63,875 nucleotides of DNA from Symbiodinium natans (GCA_905221605.1 CAJNDS010002422.1:1-63875); one strand, 5' to 3'; shown: positions 31,291-43,904, counted from the first letter of the stretch. The notes: generated by a model not told the origin, from the letters alone. Program-made: numbers and translations.

Positions 31291-31929
31291 TACTCCTGAT
31301 CGTCCTAAGGAGGATCGTGGGGGCCCCGAAGACCCGAAGCCTGGAATCCTCAGCACTTTCCTAAACCCCCAAGCCTTCAAAACCCTGAAAGCAAACCCTG
31401 CACCCTCAAACCTTTTAACCCTGAAACCAAGCCCTCCCCGCCCCAAACCTTCGAACCCTCGTAGAGCTGAACCCCTGAACCCTCTCCCACAGCTCGGAGG
31501 TCGGCAGCACCCATGATGGCAAGTCATGACCCCCCGAAAGCCCGAAGCTGCGTGAGGGCTCAGGCCAGGGGCTGCAGCGCGCCGGGACCAGGGGTTCAGG
31601 CAGAGGGGGTGCTTCAAAAACTGTTCTCTTTTTTTGGGCTTCTCTCCGGCCCCCACCCCTTGGCCACTCATTTTTTTTGCGAGGTCCTCGACATTTCCTG
31701 ACTCGTGGGACCTTTCTGGAACCTCCCTGAACGACACCCTTCCAAAACCCCCACTCCCTGCACTTTCTGCACCCTTATGGAAGTAGCCAATTGACGTGAG
31801 CTTAGGCCTAAACCCGAATTAAACCCTAAACCCTAAAAGGAATGGGTTAGGGTGGCTTTGGCAACGTTGGATGGCGTGGGGTGGGAGGAAAGAGTTAGCT
31901 AGCCCCCTCCGCAATCGGGCCAGAGTTAC
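31291..31929. other. Unique stretch without a recognised gene
   Basis: Contains CCCTGAAACC-type degenerate words, a T-rich segment near 31625-31680 and one open minus frame (31737-31282) of low-information composition. No gene is supported. Confidence 0.4.
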
Positions 31930-33315
31930 CTGAAGGGTTTAGGTTTTAGGGTTTAGGGTTTAGGGTTTAGGGTTTAGGGTTTGGGGTTTGGGGTTGGGGT
32001 TTAGACGAGGTTTTCGAGCCTCTTCTGCATCCCAACCTTCACAGCAATTACGCCGTATTACAGCAAACCCAAAACCCTAACCCCCCCCCCCGTCCTCAGC
32101 TATCTTTTTCCGGATCGGAGAGTAAATCCAGGAAGCTCCGGCCCTGTTGTGCCCAAGCGCTTTTCCGTTTCTAAGGGTTTAGGGCTTAGGGGGTTTAAGA
32201 CCATAACCTGTGCACTCCCCATCAGCTTCTTGGGGATGGGGGCGGGAAAGGGGGGGTTAGAGTTTGAGGGCTGAAGGGCGTTGAGGGATTTAGGGCTCAG
32301 GGTTCAGGGTTTAGGGTTGAGGGTTGAGGGTTGAGGGTTTAGGGTTTTTGGTTTAGGGTTTAGGGTTTAGGGTTTAGGGTTTAGGGATTGGGGGAGGGAG
32401 GCGCGGGCAGGGGATGGGTTTGGGTAGGTTACTGCTCCAGAACGCAAGAGATGGGCGCCAACATCTTCGGCAGCTGAGTATCAGTGCTGGTTCCAACATA
32501 GCATGCCCCCTAAACCCTAAACCCTAAACCCTCAACCCGAAACAGAAGCTTTATCAAACAAGGTATAGGACCGGATGCGGGAGGTTCCTGGCAAGGAGCT
32601 AGAATGGATGCGCTCATTTAGGAGTCGACAATCAATACCATGTTAGATCCAGCGGGCCTACTTTGTGGCGCACAAGGGGGTTGAGGGGTTCAGGGTTTAG
32701 GGTTTGGGATTTAGGGTTTAGGGTTTAGGGTTTAGGGTTTAGGGTTTAGGGTTTAGGGTTTAGGGTTTCGGGTTTAGGGTTTAGGGTTTAGGGTTTACGG
32801 CTTAGGGTCCCTAAGCCACATCATGTTCACACCAGGAGGCCGGCCTGATTTAGGTAGCTCCACGCACGGCGGAATTCCTGCGCAGCAATCTCCGATTGGT
32901 ACAGGCTTTTGCGGAACGCACACTAACTAGACCCAAGAATTACCCGGAAATGAAGAAGGGCACCCTTTTTGGTAGGGACTTTACAGGAGAACCCAAACCC
33001 TAAAACATGGGAGCAAGGGCCTACTCTGGGTGCTAGCTAACAGCACCTCAGCAAGCAGTGCAGAACACATCAACGAACATGCACGCAAAGGCCAAACAAC
33101 GATGCCGCTTGCAAAGCTCCTTTCGAAGAGCACTCTGCTGAGACACGTCGATGTTCGCAACATCTTTCCCAACCTCGCTCACACAAGTTTCAGACCATGC
33201 CACTGGCACCAAGGCCATGAGTCTCTGAAGAAGCCAGGCTAGAGCAGCCAGGGGACTCTAAACCCTAGACGCTAAACCCCAAACCCTAAACCCTAAACCC
33301 TGAACCCTAAACGAC
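31930..33315. repeat. Mosaic of telomere-type blocks
   Basis: TTTAGGG at 31930-32000, 32290-32395 and 32680-32815 (the longest); CCCTAAA at 32508-32545 and 33260-33315. The islands at 32546-32680 and 32816-32926 are unique. The island at 33040-33245 has an open plus frame without a recognisable product. Confidence 0.87.
32927..33036. mobile_element. Hairpin element, family F copy 3
   Basis: 110 bp from CTAGACCCAAGAATTACCCG to GGCCTACTCTGGGTGCTAG. It has the clearest inverted ends of the family (CTAGACCCA against TGGGTGCTAG). Confidence 0.7.
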
Positions 33316-33670
33316 TCCGTTCATTTGAAGCGCGCCTCGAAGGGGTTGTCTACGACCAGGTAGCAGTTGGTCCTGAGTCTCACAAATGGGGCCTCGGCGC
33401 TGTCCGGTCCTCCCTCCACGCACCTGCCCGCCCTCAGAACTACCATTTGCTGAAGACCCCCCCCCCAAATTTCAATCTGTTGTTTTTTGGGGGATTCTTA
33501 AGCAGATAGTAGAGAAGCCACAGCGCTAAGGGCCGTACTCGTCACCAGGGGGAAGCACCGAGCGGGTATCCCGGATTCGGATAATGCCGCTCCTTAGCAT
33601 GCAAGAAGGGGAGCGATGTCGAGCTTGGACATGTTAATGCCTGCACCTCCTCGGGCCATCCAGGCGACTT
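33316..33670. other. Unique island, no gene seen
   Basis: About 350 bp of mixed sequence with a CCCCCCCC run near 33460. No convincing frame and no repeat family recognised. Confidence 0.4.
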
Positions 33671-33935
33671 TTAGGGTTTAGGGTTTAGGGTTTAGGGTTT
33701 AGGGTTTAGGGTTTAGGGTTTAGGGTTTAGGGTTTAGGGTTTAGGGTTTCGGGATTAGAGTTCCGGAGCATGAAAGGCTTCTCGAATGCCGGCACAGAAT
33801 CCTTCATCTACTTAGAAGCTCGATTGACTTAGTAGAGAATACTTCGTATCTCCTAGAAATCCGAGTACAATCCCCATAAACGCACCTTCCTAACCCTGAA
33901 CCCCAAACCCTGAACCCTAAACCCTAAACCCTACT
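33671..33935. repeat. Telomere-type arrays around a dispersed island
   Basis: TTTAGGG at 33671-33755 and CCCTAAA variants at 33895-33935. The island at 33800-33890 (ACTTAGAAGCTCGATTGACT) is related to 16250-16340. Confidence 0.85.
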
Positions 33936-34129
33936 TGCTAAGGCTCAACCCCTAAGGAGGCCCAACCCAGTTAGGGTTTAGGGTTTAGGGTTTTGGGACC
34001 GTGAAAAACAAAAACGAGACCCGGGCCGGTAGTCCTTCCCGAAATACCGGAAGAACTCCAGCAACAAGGTTGCAGTGTCCTCCTGTCCCAAGGCGGCCCG
34101 CTGCGGAAGGATCGGCTGCTTCAAAGTTG

Positions 34130-34675
34130 TGAGGGTTTGGGGGTTTAGGGGTTTAGGAGTCTGGGGTTTAGGGTTAGGGTTTAGGGTGTAGGGTTTAGGG
34201 TTTAGGGTTTAGGGTTTAGGGTGTATGGTTTAGGGTTTAGGGTTTAGGGGTTTAGGGGTTTCGGGGTTTAGGGGTTTAGGGGTTTAGGGGTTTAGGGGTT
34301 TAAGGGGTTTAGGGTTTAGGGGTTTAGGGGTTTAGGGGGTTTAGGGTTTAGGGGTTTAGGGGTTTAGGGGTTTTAGGGGTTTTAGGGGTTTAGGTTTTAG
34401 GGGTTTAGGGTTTAGGGGTTTTAGGGGTTTTAGGGGTTTAGGGGGTTTAGGGGGTTTAGGGGTTTAGGGTTTAGGGTTTAGGGTTTAGGGGTTTAGGGGT
34501 TTTTAGGGTTTAGGGTTTAGGGTTTAGGGTTTAGGGTTTAGGGTTTAGGGTTTAGGGTTTTTAGGGTTTAGGGGTTTAGGGTTTAGGGGTTTAGGGTTTA
34601 GGGGTTTAGGGGTTTAGGGGTTTAGGGGTTTAGGGGTTTAGGGGTTTAGGGGTTTAGGGGTTTAGGGGTTTAGGG
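34130..34675 (+). repeat. Variant telomere array, TTTAGGGG with TTTAGGG
   Basis: About 545 bp dominated by the octamer TTTAGGGG, mixed with TTTAGGG and rarer TTTTAGGGG. It directly abuts the left end of copy A of the CCCH unit. The same octamer variant abuts the right end of copy B at 53082. Confidence 0.92.
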
Positions 34676-34962
34676 TACGGGGGGACAACCAAGGAAGGAA
34701 ATCAACTCCCCTAATCGCCCTGAACTTATATTTCCCAGATCGAACCAAGAAACAACCAAGAACACGGATAAGAGCAACCCAGGGGGGAAGGAAAGGGGGA
34801 AGGAATCCACACCCTTACCAAACCCTAAGAACCCAGGCACTTCTTTTTGAACTTGTGGCTTTCTGTTCAAGCCCATCTTGAGCCAAACATGATTTCCGGG
34901 TTCATTAACCCTTCCAACTCTCAACACTAACTCTTTTCTACAATACCAATTGCAGCTCCGCA
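34676..34962. repeat. Direct repeat, copy A left end (287 bp)
   Basis: Begins TACGGGGGGACAACCAAGG and ends GCAGCTCCGCA. Nearly identical to 52795-53081 and slightly more different from 44251-44535. It lies downstream of the minus-strand CCCH gene, and its outer edge touches TTTAGGG repeats. Confidence 0.9.
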
Positions 34963-35332
34963 CTCCCCCTGTCCTAGGATTTCCTAGGACACATTGGAGA
35001 TGCAGATCTTTTGGCCAAAAACTGCCATTACGGCAGCAGCCAGCTGCTTGAAATGCAAATTGTGGTTTAACGTCTTCCAGGACGGAATTATAGCACATTG
35101 GCTAACCTACTACCCATAGAGAATCTTTTTTCACCTTGATCCTCTCATCACTGAAGACTCCTTGGCCTTCTTCACCACAAACCGTGGTCTTCGCTACGCG
35201 AAAAGCTACTGACTCCTACTATCAGGGATTTCCATACCCTTAATAGTAACCACCACATTGTCAGCACATTGGCTGTTCCAGCGCACCTGTCTCCAGAAAG
35301 AGAAAAACCATCCCTTCATCCATACCATCCAA
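34963..35332 (-). other. 3' flank / UTR of the CCCH gene, copy A
   Basis: About 370 bp between the stop codon and the direct repeat, also present next to copy B (44536-44902) at very high identity. It contains CCTAGGATTTCCTAGG, a short palindrome. Probably the 3' untranslated region. Confidence 0.5.
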
Positions 35333-38300
35333 TCACTTCTTTTTCCGATTGTTGGCAATCTTGAGGTGAAGTTGCAGCAGAATATACTCCAGGTCCGAAA
35401 CTGTAAGAACAGGATCCTGTATGCCCCTTTGAATTGAGGATACCAATCCTTCTCTCTTCGCATCCTCAATCGCCTGGCAAGATTGATCCAGCTCTTCATT
35501 CGCATTGGCAGACCCTGGTGCCTCCGCATCGGATGGACGATCCTTTTCCTCAGGATCTTGCACCATTACCACCTCTTCTTTTTTGGGACTCTGACTTTTC
35601 TCCTTCTTCTTTGTCTTTCCACCGACATTTGACTTTGTGCGCGCTTTTGAGGCTTTTTCCACTGCAGAAACCACCACATTGGATGATGATCCACCCTTCT
35701 CAATGACCGCCGGCATCTTCTTCGGCTTTGGAACCATGAGGGTATAAGGATCTTCGATAGCTGCAGCTTTCCTCTTCTTTTTTACCTTTTTCTTCTCCTC
35801 CTCAACGGCAACCTCCGTCTCCGAAGTCTCAACCACTTCTTTTTCGGCAGGAATATCTTTGCTGGACTCCCCTTCTAGGGACCTCTTTTTCCCTTTTTTG
35901 GGATCCTTTTCTTCTCCCAAATTGGCTCGCTCATACCATATCCTCAGGTCATTGACCCATTCTTCCACCTCCGCGAGTGAAACATCGTACGACTTCACTA
36001 CTTCGAGAAGTTCCAGCACGGTCAACATTTCAGTGGTCCACGAAACCCATACTTGATCCATTTGGTCAGCATCTCCAGTGAACTTCAGGAGTTTGAACAA
36101 TGGGTCCGCCTCTGCTCGAGCCAAATCTGGCTTGCCACCGGACAGAAATGAAATCGCCTCCATCAACAGTTCCGTCATCTTGGTCTCTTCGTCATAAACC
36201 ATAAAATCCTCCTCATCATCATCGAACTGTTCAGGAGAGATCTCCTTTTCTCCACCATTTGCACCAGACTTTCTCCTTGGACCATCCCTTGGGGGCGTCC
36301 TTGGAGACCTTGGCCTCTGTTCTTCCAGCGGAACACCATGCTCGAAGACACACCTGTCACCAAATCGACACTTCCCAGACCGAGCAAACTGGACGCACCT
36401 CACACCAGTTGCATCATGCGAGAACCCACAATCCTTTCCAGCGAAACATTCTCTCCCTGCCACATAGTATTTACACCAATATGAATGTAGCACCACATCA
36501 TCTTCGGAATGGATGAATTTGCAGTCGTCACCAAATTTGCAGCGATCTTTCCCTTTGCCAAACCAATAGCAGAAACCCTTCTTCCTCTTCTCCAAGCGCT
36601 CTGCCTCATACCGGTCCATAGGGCGACTGTGCTCTACATGAACATTGCCATGTACCTGGGGACTGCTCCCTTCACCCGACGTGCTATCAGTATTTGGTGC
36701 TTGGAGTACAGCTGGAAAACCTGGCCTTGGTCCTACCACCTTCATGATCGGTTTTCCGCCAACTCCTGAGCCATGCTGAGACGATCCAAAAACATTGAAC
36801 ATCTTCATGAAGGCCTTCCTAGCGCCAATCTTCTGCACCCTTTTGATTGGACGTTTCATTGCTCCAACCTTGCATCCAGATGCATTCAAACGACGCAACC
36901 TTCTAAACCCAACTCTATGTCCCTTCTTCCAAAGAGCCATAAGAATTTTAGAGGCAGTAACATTCTCCACCTCTACCTTTTCCAATGATCCCTCACTTCC
37001 CGGAACAAACCCATCCATATCTGAAGACCTTTCCATCTTTTTTGACACCACTTCGTCGAGGTAGTCTTCTGAAATCCAGGGAAAGTTCCCCTTAGAGGAA
37101 GGATTGTCATCATTGTTTGGTCCTTCACCAGGATATCCTTTGGTGCTGTCAAAGATCTTACCAGTAGTGCGGTCCTGCATAGAGAAATTCGAAGCCACGC
37201 GGGAGTACACTGACCACAAGAAAATCCTTGTGTCCGCCAGTCTGGATGACCCACTGGATTTCTCCTCTTCCGGAGAAACTTCTGGCGCTTTGCCCTTCCC
37301 TCCAGTGTCACCGCTTGTCTCACCTCCAGCATCTTCAATGGGAATAAGGGATTCATTGTTCCCTTGATCAAGCACCGCATCCTCTAGTCCAAGAACTTCC
37401 AGCATCGCTGTCGAAGGATCCACCTCCTCATCCGCATCGTCGTCCATCCTTCTCCAGAGAGCCTCCAATTGGTCCGCACAAGTCGCCGCTTGAAGAAACT
37501 CCATCAACCGAGCCCTCCCGCGCTGCCAGAGAAATTCTGAAACCATCACCGACCCTTGTGCTCCCAGATTCAGGAATGGGTGAACCATTTTGGCTACCCT
37601 CGCCATAAGTTCAATATGAACTTCCATGCCTGGACTGCGGCTCCAATCATAGGCAATTGCCTCCATAGCAGTACCAAACTTGTCCGTATTCTTGAATTCC
37701 CCTTCCAGACCAGGAGACAACAAGGCACCCATCACCGAAAGAGGGTAATTCCCCACCGCCGGCAAGCACGGGTTGTCATGGAACGAATGATGCAGGTCAG
37801 TATAATATCCTTGATCTCTCCTTTGAAAAAGGAGTGTTCCAGTCCCTAGCTGGGCATTCATTTCATCCACTTGAACCATTTCAGCACATATCCTCTGTGC
37901 CAGGTGCGCCATTGCTGGCCAGACGGTACGATCGGTCAGACCGCGACGCATAACCCAATCAGTTGTTGGCGACTGGATCAGCGTTCCTGGATCATACACC
38001 ATAACCATTGCACCGTCTCCCATTGACTGATCAGCATCGTCCTCCAGTGCCAGGTTCTCATCCTGTTCGCTTGCACCCTCGGATGACATGCTAATAACCA
38101 AATTTCGATCCATCTTATTGGACCCTTTTTGGCAATCTCTTTGCCCCATTGGCAACTTGCCAACTGCAACCTTCCAATAAATTCGAGTCAGAAGGCCTTT
38201 CACCAGCAATTGCTGAAGGTCACTCCTCACCGGACCACCATCCAACATCTTCGCATCATTACCACGGAGATCATTGCTCCCGCCTTCTCCTTCTTTTTGG

Positions 38301-41275
38301 TCGGTCTCCTCGCCAGAAATCTGTACTGCTCCTTCCGGCGCCGTCTCCTGTCCAGCCCCTTCATGCCCAGGAAGAACTTGAGCGCTTTCAGAGACATTCA
38401 CCTGTCCAGCAGCACCTTGCCCAGGTAAAACCTCATCCGTGGAGCCCACCGCCAGCGAACCAACCATAACTGAACCATCCCTTGTTCTTTTTTGAGACCG
38501 TTCAGCTCGACGAGAAGGTTGTGGTAGCGAAAAACTTGTGAAGTCACTTCTTGGCGGGTCTCCCCCCGCGACGCTTTGTCGCGCCCTTCGCCAAGGTGAA
38601 CCGATTTTTTCGGCCCATCATTGGAGCCTGAAGAACCACTTTGTGGAACATTGCCACGCCTCGCAGTTCTCCACGAATCCCTTTCTTGCAAAAAGAGTTC
38701 CTTCAGGCGTTGTACCGCATTGGTCTCCTCCTCGCTTGAATCGCTTGAGGAAGCGGCATACGAGACCAAAGCCTCCGCCTGGTCATCATCATCCACCACA
38801 TCTGCCCACGCTCTGCTGAATGGATACGACAAACCACCACGAGGTTTCACCGGCTCCAGTGGCTTCGGTTTTTCCACTACTTCCGCCAGTTGCACTCGTC
38901 GTTGTGACCGAGATCGTGGCACCTGTCGCACCTGTTTTTTGTCCAGCAAGGGCCTTCCCCTTCTTACAGGGTTTGATCTTGACCGATACTTTTTCGTTGG
39001 TGGATTCACCGGCGGCATTCCAACTCCCACCAACCGCAGCTTCTGTACGCACAACGGAGACCTCTGCGCAAGCGTCCAACCATCACGGTACCTGACCTTA
39101 TCAAAAAGCTCCCGATAGGAACCTCTCGGCATAGTTTTTGCACCGGAGTCTTCAGCTTCACGCACCTGAGTGAGGGTTCGCACCGCCGCTCTTCCAGTCC
39201 CTTTGTTCCCAGAAGATTGTTGTACCCGTACAGATGCATCAGAAGGAACTGCCTTTTCCGGTCCTCCCGGTCGATATCGGACCTCACCCACCAATTGCAG
39301 AATTTTGCATGCGGTCACTTTGTTGATCCCTTTGTCAACCAAATCTTCCACAAAGATGAACTCTTGCAAGTCCGACACATTGGTCACACCAAGCGTAATC
39401 ATCACCTCACTTACATGAGGGGTATACACCCACAGGTGTGCGTTGCGAGCCATCCAATTTTCAATCGGCTCCTCCGGATTGTGAAGCTGAGTACTAGTGG
39501 ATGCAGCCACCGAATTCTTTTGCTCATCAGCTTCTACTTCATCCAGAATACCTTTTTCACCATCTTTTTGTGACACATTGGTCATTTGCAGTGCTTTTGG
39601 TGCCGAGGATGAGGAAGATTCAGCTCCCCCACTTGCAGGTGGCTGAAAAGTGCTTCTGTCCGAGATTTCCCATCCTCTCTCCTTTTCAAACCGGACCTGA
39701 TTGGCCACGTGTACCAGGTGTTTCAGGAGTGTTGACCGCTCCTCGGACATCTCGTCGTGTGAGTACTTGCAGAAATTTAACCCTTTCCGGCAACGTCCTC
39801 GGAGGTAATAATCGAAACAGCAATTGTGGAACCCTGCGTCCCTTAGCGCCTTCCTGGAAGCATTGTCCCAAGATTTGCCGGGCTCCCAAGTCCCTTCCAA
39901 TGCTACATCATCGTTGTGAAGGTACCTGCATGCAGTCCCATATTTACAAGCACCTTGATTGTAATACAAGCACAGCCGACCTTTTGGCTCACCTGACGTA
40001 GGCTCACCCTTTGATGCACCTTTGCCAAAATTGTACTTGGCCCGGAAGGCTAAATCCTCCCGCTCCTGCTGTGCCTCATCCACTGTACCTTCCTCTGTGG
40101 GAGGGTCACCGATGTTCCCGTCCTCATCATCAGCTTCTTGGCTATTCTTTGGATCAGTTGACCCCCCTTCTGGCCAACCTTCACCGTACCGACGATGCTC
40201 ATAGGGACACCCATCGCCATTGCGACACCTTCCCTTATTGAAGAACCTGCACAGCTTGCTGTAACCAGGTGACAACACCGTCTTTGGTGTCATGTAAGCC
40301 CTTTTGTACTGGTCAGGATCCATGTAGGCTTCCATTGGCTTGTTCTCCCTTTTGCTCATGGATTGCACTGCACCATCAAGCTCCTGCAAAAATAGCTTGG
40401 TGTCCAACCAAAGCGCGTTCCAAAACTCCTCTTCCCCTTGATCCAGCACCACTGCCACCGCATCACCCACAACTGGTCGAGAAAATCTCCTTTTCCTACG
40501 TGCCAGTTCGAAGAGCGCGTTGTGGTACTGTGTTCGGGAAAAGGTGGTTAACTCCCCCAAACCTGTGTTTTCTGTACCATCAGGCTCCCAACCATCATCT
40601 TGCAAGATGCCATACGCGCGCCGAGCTTCCGCATTGAGGAATGCCTGATCCGCAACACACTCCTGTAAATCTTCCATCGGCCGACCTAACAGCATCCCAG
40701 TAATTTTGCCAACATAGGCTTCCTCTTCATTTCCATTCTCCAGAAGAGCCTTGTAGATCTTTTCTCCATAAAGTTGCCTTTCTTTTCGTTCTTCAGAAGA
40801 CAACTCCTGTACCACAAGCTCTTCATCGGATTGCTCTTCCTCCTGTTTCCAGTCCCATTGACCGTTGGAATCTTGGTACCATTGACCAGCATACCATGAA
40901 TCCGTCCACCACGTACTCCAGCCGCTGGGTTTCCACTTCCGCAGCGTCGAAGAAGAGTCCTCCACGTCCTCTTCCAAACCAGAAAGGTGTCCAAGATTAT
41001 GGTACCATCATCTTCCACTCGTTTCACTGTTCCATTGACAGTATCACCAAACTTGAACTGATATGCATTGTTCCCTTCTGCAGGAATCAATACATTCATA
41101 TCCCCATGGTCCAAAAAGGCTCCATACCCATTGATGCAGCGCACTAGACCCATGATCTCATCTCCCTCTTGATAGCAATGTGGCCCAGGTGACTCCAAAG
41201 CTCCCGCTCGGGGCACTTTCTTTACACGCTCTTCAGAAACCATCTCTGTATCATCGGCTCCTGGCGCATCCTTTG
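35333..41275 (-). CDS. WW/S1/CCCH zinc-finger RNA-binding protein, copy A, 5' end lost in the gap
   Basis: Second copy of the protein described at 44903-52727, about 98-99 percent alike by eye. The visible part starts inside the acidic region just before the S1 domain (near 41190-40975). It continues through three CCCH fingers, a SAM/helix-hairpin-like stretch and the second cluster of three CCCH fingers (about 36590-36330), and ends with the Lys-rich tail LHLKIANNRKKK at 35333. Two single-base losses break the frame: near 40976 (CCAAACC where copy B has CTAAAACC) and at 38530-38534 (five A where copy B has six). It also carries a 9-bp in-frame addition near 40445 (extra residues in AVAVVLDQ). 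The 5' part, including the WW domain, is missing because the 100-N gap follows. It is either a functional paralogue with assembly errors or a decaying copy. Confidence 0.7.
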
Positions 41276-41375
41276 NNNNNNNNNNNNNNNNNNNNNNNNN
41301 NNNNNNNNNNNNNNNNNNNNNNNNNNNNNNNNNNNNNNNNNNNNNNNNNNNNNNNNNNNNNNNNNNNNNNNNNNN
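41276..41375. other. Assembly gap, 100 N
   Basis: Exactly 100 N, the usual placeholder for a gap of unknown size. The left side ends inside copy A of the CCCH gene; the right side is TTTAGGG array. About 2 kb of copy A, by comparison with copy B, would be missing. Confidence 0.97.
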
Positions 41376-41590
41376 GGGTTTAGGGTTTAGGGTTTAGGGT
41401 TTAGGGTTTAGGGTTTAGGGTTTAGGGTTTAGGGTTTAGGGTTTAGGGTTTAGGGTTAGGTTTAGGGTTTAGGGTTTAGGGTTTAGGGTTTAGGGTTTAG
41501 GGTTTAGGGTTTAGGGTTTAGGGTTTAGGGTTTAGGGTTTAGGGTTTAGGGTTTAGGGTTTAGGGTTTAGGGTTTAGGGTTTAGGGCACA
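41376..41590 (+). repeat. Long TTTAGGG array
   Basis: About 30 near-perfect heptamers with one slip (GGTTAGG near 41453). It starts at the gap, so it may be longer. Confidence 0.95.
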
Positions 41591-41845
41591 GGCTGGCGAA
41601 ACCAGGCTGGCTCAGGGTGAAGGCTGGTTTAGGGCTTAGGGTGGTCTGGGTGGCTTTGGCTGGTGTAGGCTTAAGGAATGCTTGATTGCCAGGGTTTGCA
41701 CTTCAGGCTTTCAGGGTCTCACTTACGGGCTCTTGAGACTAAGGGCTTCGAAGCTACCCTGAAACAAGAAGCCTCAACCCCTAAGCCCCTAAGCCCCTGA
41801 ACCCCGAAACCCCCAAACCCCTAGACCCTAGAATTCGCCTCCACC
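41591..41845. other. Island without a gene
   Basis: Contains repeated GGCTGG and GGCTGGTTTAGGG words, then degenerate CCCCTAAGCCCC words. No coding signal. Confidence 0.4.
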
Positions 41846-41847
41846 GC

Positions 41848-42190
41848 TCAGTTGTCCCCACCCGGCGCTACCCTGCCACGGTGTTGATTGAGAGCTGCTG
41901 GGGAGCGCAGCAGACTGGCAACCGACTTGCGCACAACCCTCCTATCGAAAGCTCCCCGGACGTCGAGTTTGGCTACCAGAAGTGGCAGGCGCCACTCCCG
42001 TGTAACGTCACGTATGCGGGTGGCAACAGCCAAGAGATCCGCCGCCTGTCTGTTCTTCCCACACGCGCTGATCCAGGAGGGCTTCCGCATGCTCGGTCCT
42101 GTGGGACATTCAACCTTCGGTATCAGCGCCAGGAGTCTATGCATCCACCCCGACACATTGCCTCCCTGATTTGGTTGACGATCCTCACCA
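41848..42190 (-). pseudogene. Reverse transcriptase fragment, LINE-type
   Basis: A minus-strand frame reads QAADLLAVATRIRDVTREW and then LLVAKLDVRGAFD, the region leading into RT palm motif A with its catalytic Asp (KLDVRGAFD). The part upstream of it is in another frame. The fragment is only about 340 bp and is bounded on the right by a TTTAGGG array at 42194. It is distinct from the Penelope-like RT at 7.5-9.2 kb, whose motif A ends in SIP. It is a non-functional relic. Confidence 0.55.
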
Positions 42191-42193
42191 GTA

Positions 42194-42885
42194 GGGTTTA
42201 GGGTTTAGGGTTTAGGGTTTAGGGTTTAGGGTTTAGGGTTTAGGGTTTAGGGTTTAGGGTTTAGGGTTTAGGGTTTAGAGTTTAGGGTTTAGGGTTTAGG
42301 GTGGCTAGGGGTTGCCTACGCCTCCCTGAGACCCGACTCAAGCATATTGTACCATATGGCAGCTAAGAAGCTGAGGCGGCCAGGCACGGGACGTCATTCG
42401 CAGTCTCCGGCCGAACATGTAGGGTTCTCAAAAGAGGGGTTTCATGGGGGGTTTTGGGTTTTGGGTTTAGGGTTTAGGGTTTAGGGTTTAGGGTTTAGGG
42501 CTTAGGGTTCATGGGGGGAAGGTACCTAAGGAACCTTCGGGAACCTTACGGAAGCTTAGGGAGCCTTAGGGAGTTGTGAGGAGTACTAGGGTTACATAAC
42601 CGGGTTACATACCCCCCTTTGAAACCCCCTCCCTTTTAAGGACCCAAAAAACTGAATTAGGGTTCAGGGAGTTGGGGCCAACGAGGCATTTGGGGAGGCA
42701 GGGCTTAGGGCTTGAGTTCAGGACTCATATAGGGTTTAGTGTTTGGGTTCAGGGGTCTGCCCGAAGCTCGTGCCTGTGCCTTGCAAGTGAACTCGAAGAC
42801 CTGAACCCAAACCCCTCCTCAACTCCTCAACCCTAAACCCTAAACCCTAAACCCTAAAACCCACACCCTAAACCCCAAACGCGAC
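42194..42885. repeat. Mosaic of telomere-type blocks
   Basis: TTTAGGG at 42194-42303 and 42460-42510, CCCTAAA at 42826-42885. The island at 42515-42625 has stacked GGAACCTTCGGGAACC words and is related to 43022-43115, which repeats GGAGCCTTAGGGAGTTGTG. Confidence 0.87.
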
Positions 42886-43395
42886 ACACCCAAACCCGAA
42901 AGAAGGTACATGTTGCTTGAGCCAGCACGGCAAGAGCACGGTGTGACCCTTGGACTCAGGGCATTTCTGATGGGGTCCGAAAGGAAGGGGGGGTTCGTGG
43001 GGGGGTTTAGGGTTTAGGTTTAGGGCACCAAGGAAACCCTGCGGAAGTTTTGGGAGCCTTAGGGAGTTGTGGGGAGTATGCATTGGGGAACCTTGGGTTA
43101 CATGCCTCAAGGACCCGATAAATTTCCATTGCTTCTCCTGCACATCTAAGATTTAGACGTTTAGGGGTTCCCTTCAGGCCTATACCACCCTTGCAACCCC
43201 TCGACCCTATAGAATATAGAAGCCCTCAAAGCCCAACCCCAAGCCCTACACGGTAACACCCCGACAAAAAAAAATATATAAAAAAAAAAAACGCCCCAAA
43301 ACCGTCAAAACTTCAAACCCTAAAACCCATAAGCCCACAAAATCCAAAACCATAAACCCCGAAAATCCGAAAACCCGAAACCGTACATTCAAAAA
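42886..43395. other. Unique stretch without a recognised gene
   Basis: Includes the second copy of the GGAGCCTTAGGGAGTTGTG island and A-rich tracts near 43265-43290. Open minus frames exist but have low-information composition. Confidence 0.4.
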
Positions 43396-43432
43396 CAAAT
43401 GAATTTCATTAAACAAATATGTGCATGTATAT

Positions 43433-43754
43433 ATGTATACATACATACATACATACATACATACATACATACATACATACATACATACATACATACATAC
43501 ATACATACATACATGCATGCATGCATACATACATACATACATACATACATACATACATACATACATACATACATACATACATACACACATACACACACAC
43601 ACATACATACATACCTACATACCTACATACCTACATACCTACATACCTACATACCTACATCCCTACATGCCTACATGCCTACATGCCTACATACCTACAT
43701 ACCTACATACCTTCATACCTACATACCTACATATTACATATATGTGTATAAAAA

Positions 43755-43780
<26 letters not shown>
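43433..43780. repeat. Tetranucleotide microsatellite (CATA)n passing into CCTACATA and (TA)n
   Basis: ACAT/CATA units at about 43433-43585 with a short CATG patch near 43512, ACAC patches near 43585-43605, then TACATACC octamers to about 43730, and TA repeats at 43755-43778. The open frames give only His-Thr-Tyr-Ile or Met-Tyr-Val-Cys repeats. Confidence 0.95.
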
Positions 43781-43786
<6 letters not shown>

Positions 43787-43904
43787 TTTTAAAAAAAAGC
43801 CCCCTTGAAGGGTCGCCCGAAGTTGCACGATGCATCCCCGCTCCGCTCGTCCCCAAAACGGAGTTTTCGGGTTTGGTGCTTGGGGCCGTTTGTCAAAAGT
43901 TTAG

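Noticed and set aside
34130-34675. A true chromosome end
   Set aside because: Unique sequence continues on both sides of every telomere-type array in the window; no array is terminal here.
35434-40637. Plus-strand frames opposite the CCCH gene, up to 166 residues
   Set aside because: Shadows of a strongly coding minus strand; Ser/Pro/His-rich, with no recognisable domain, and mirrored in copy B.
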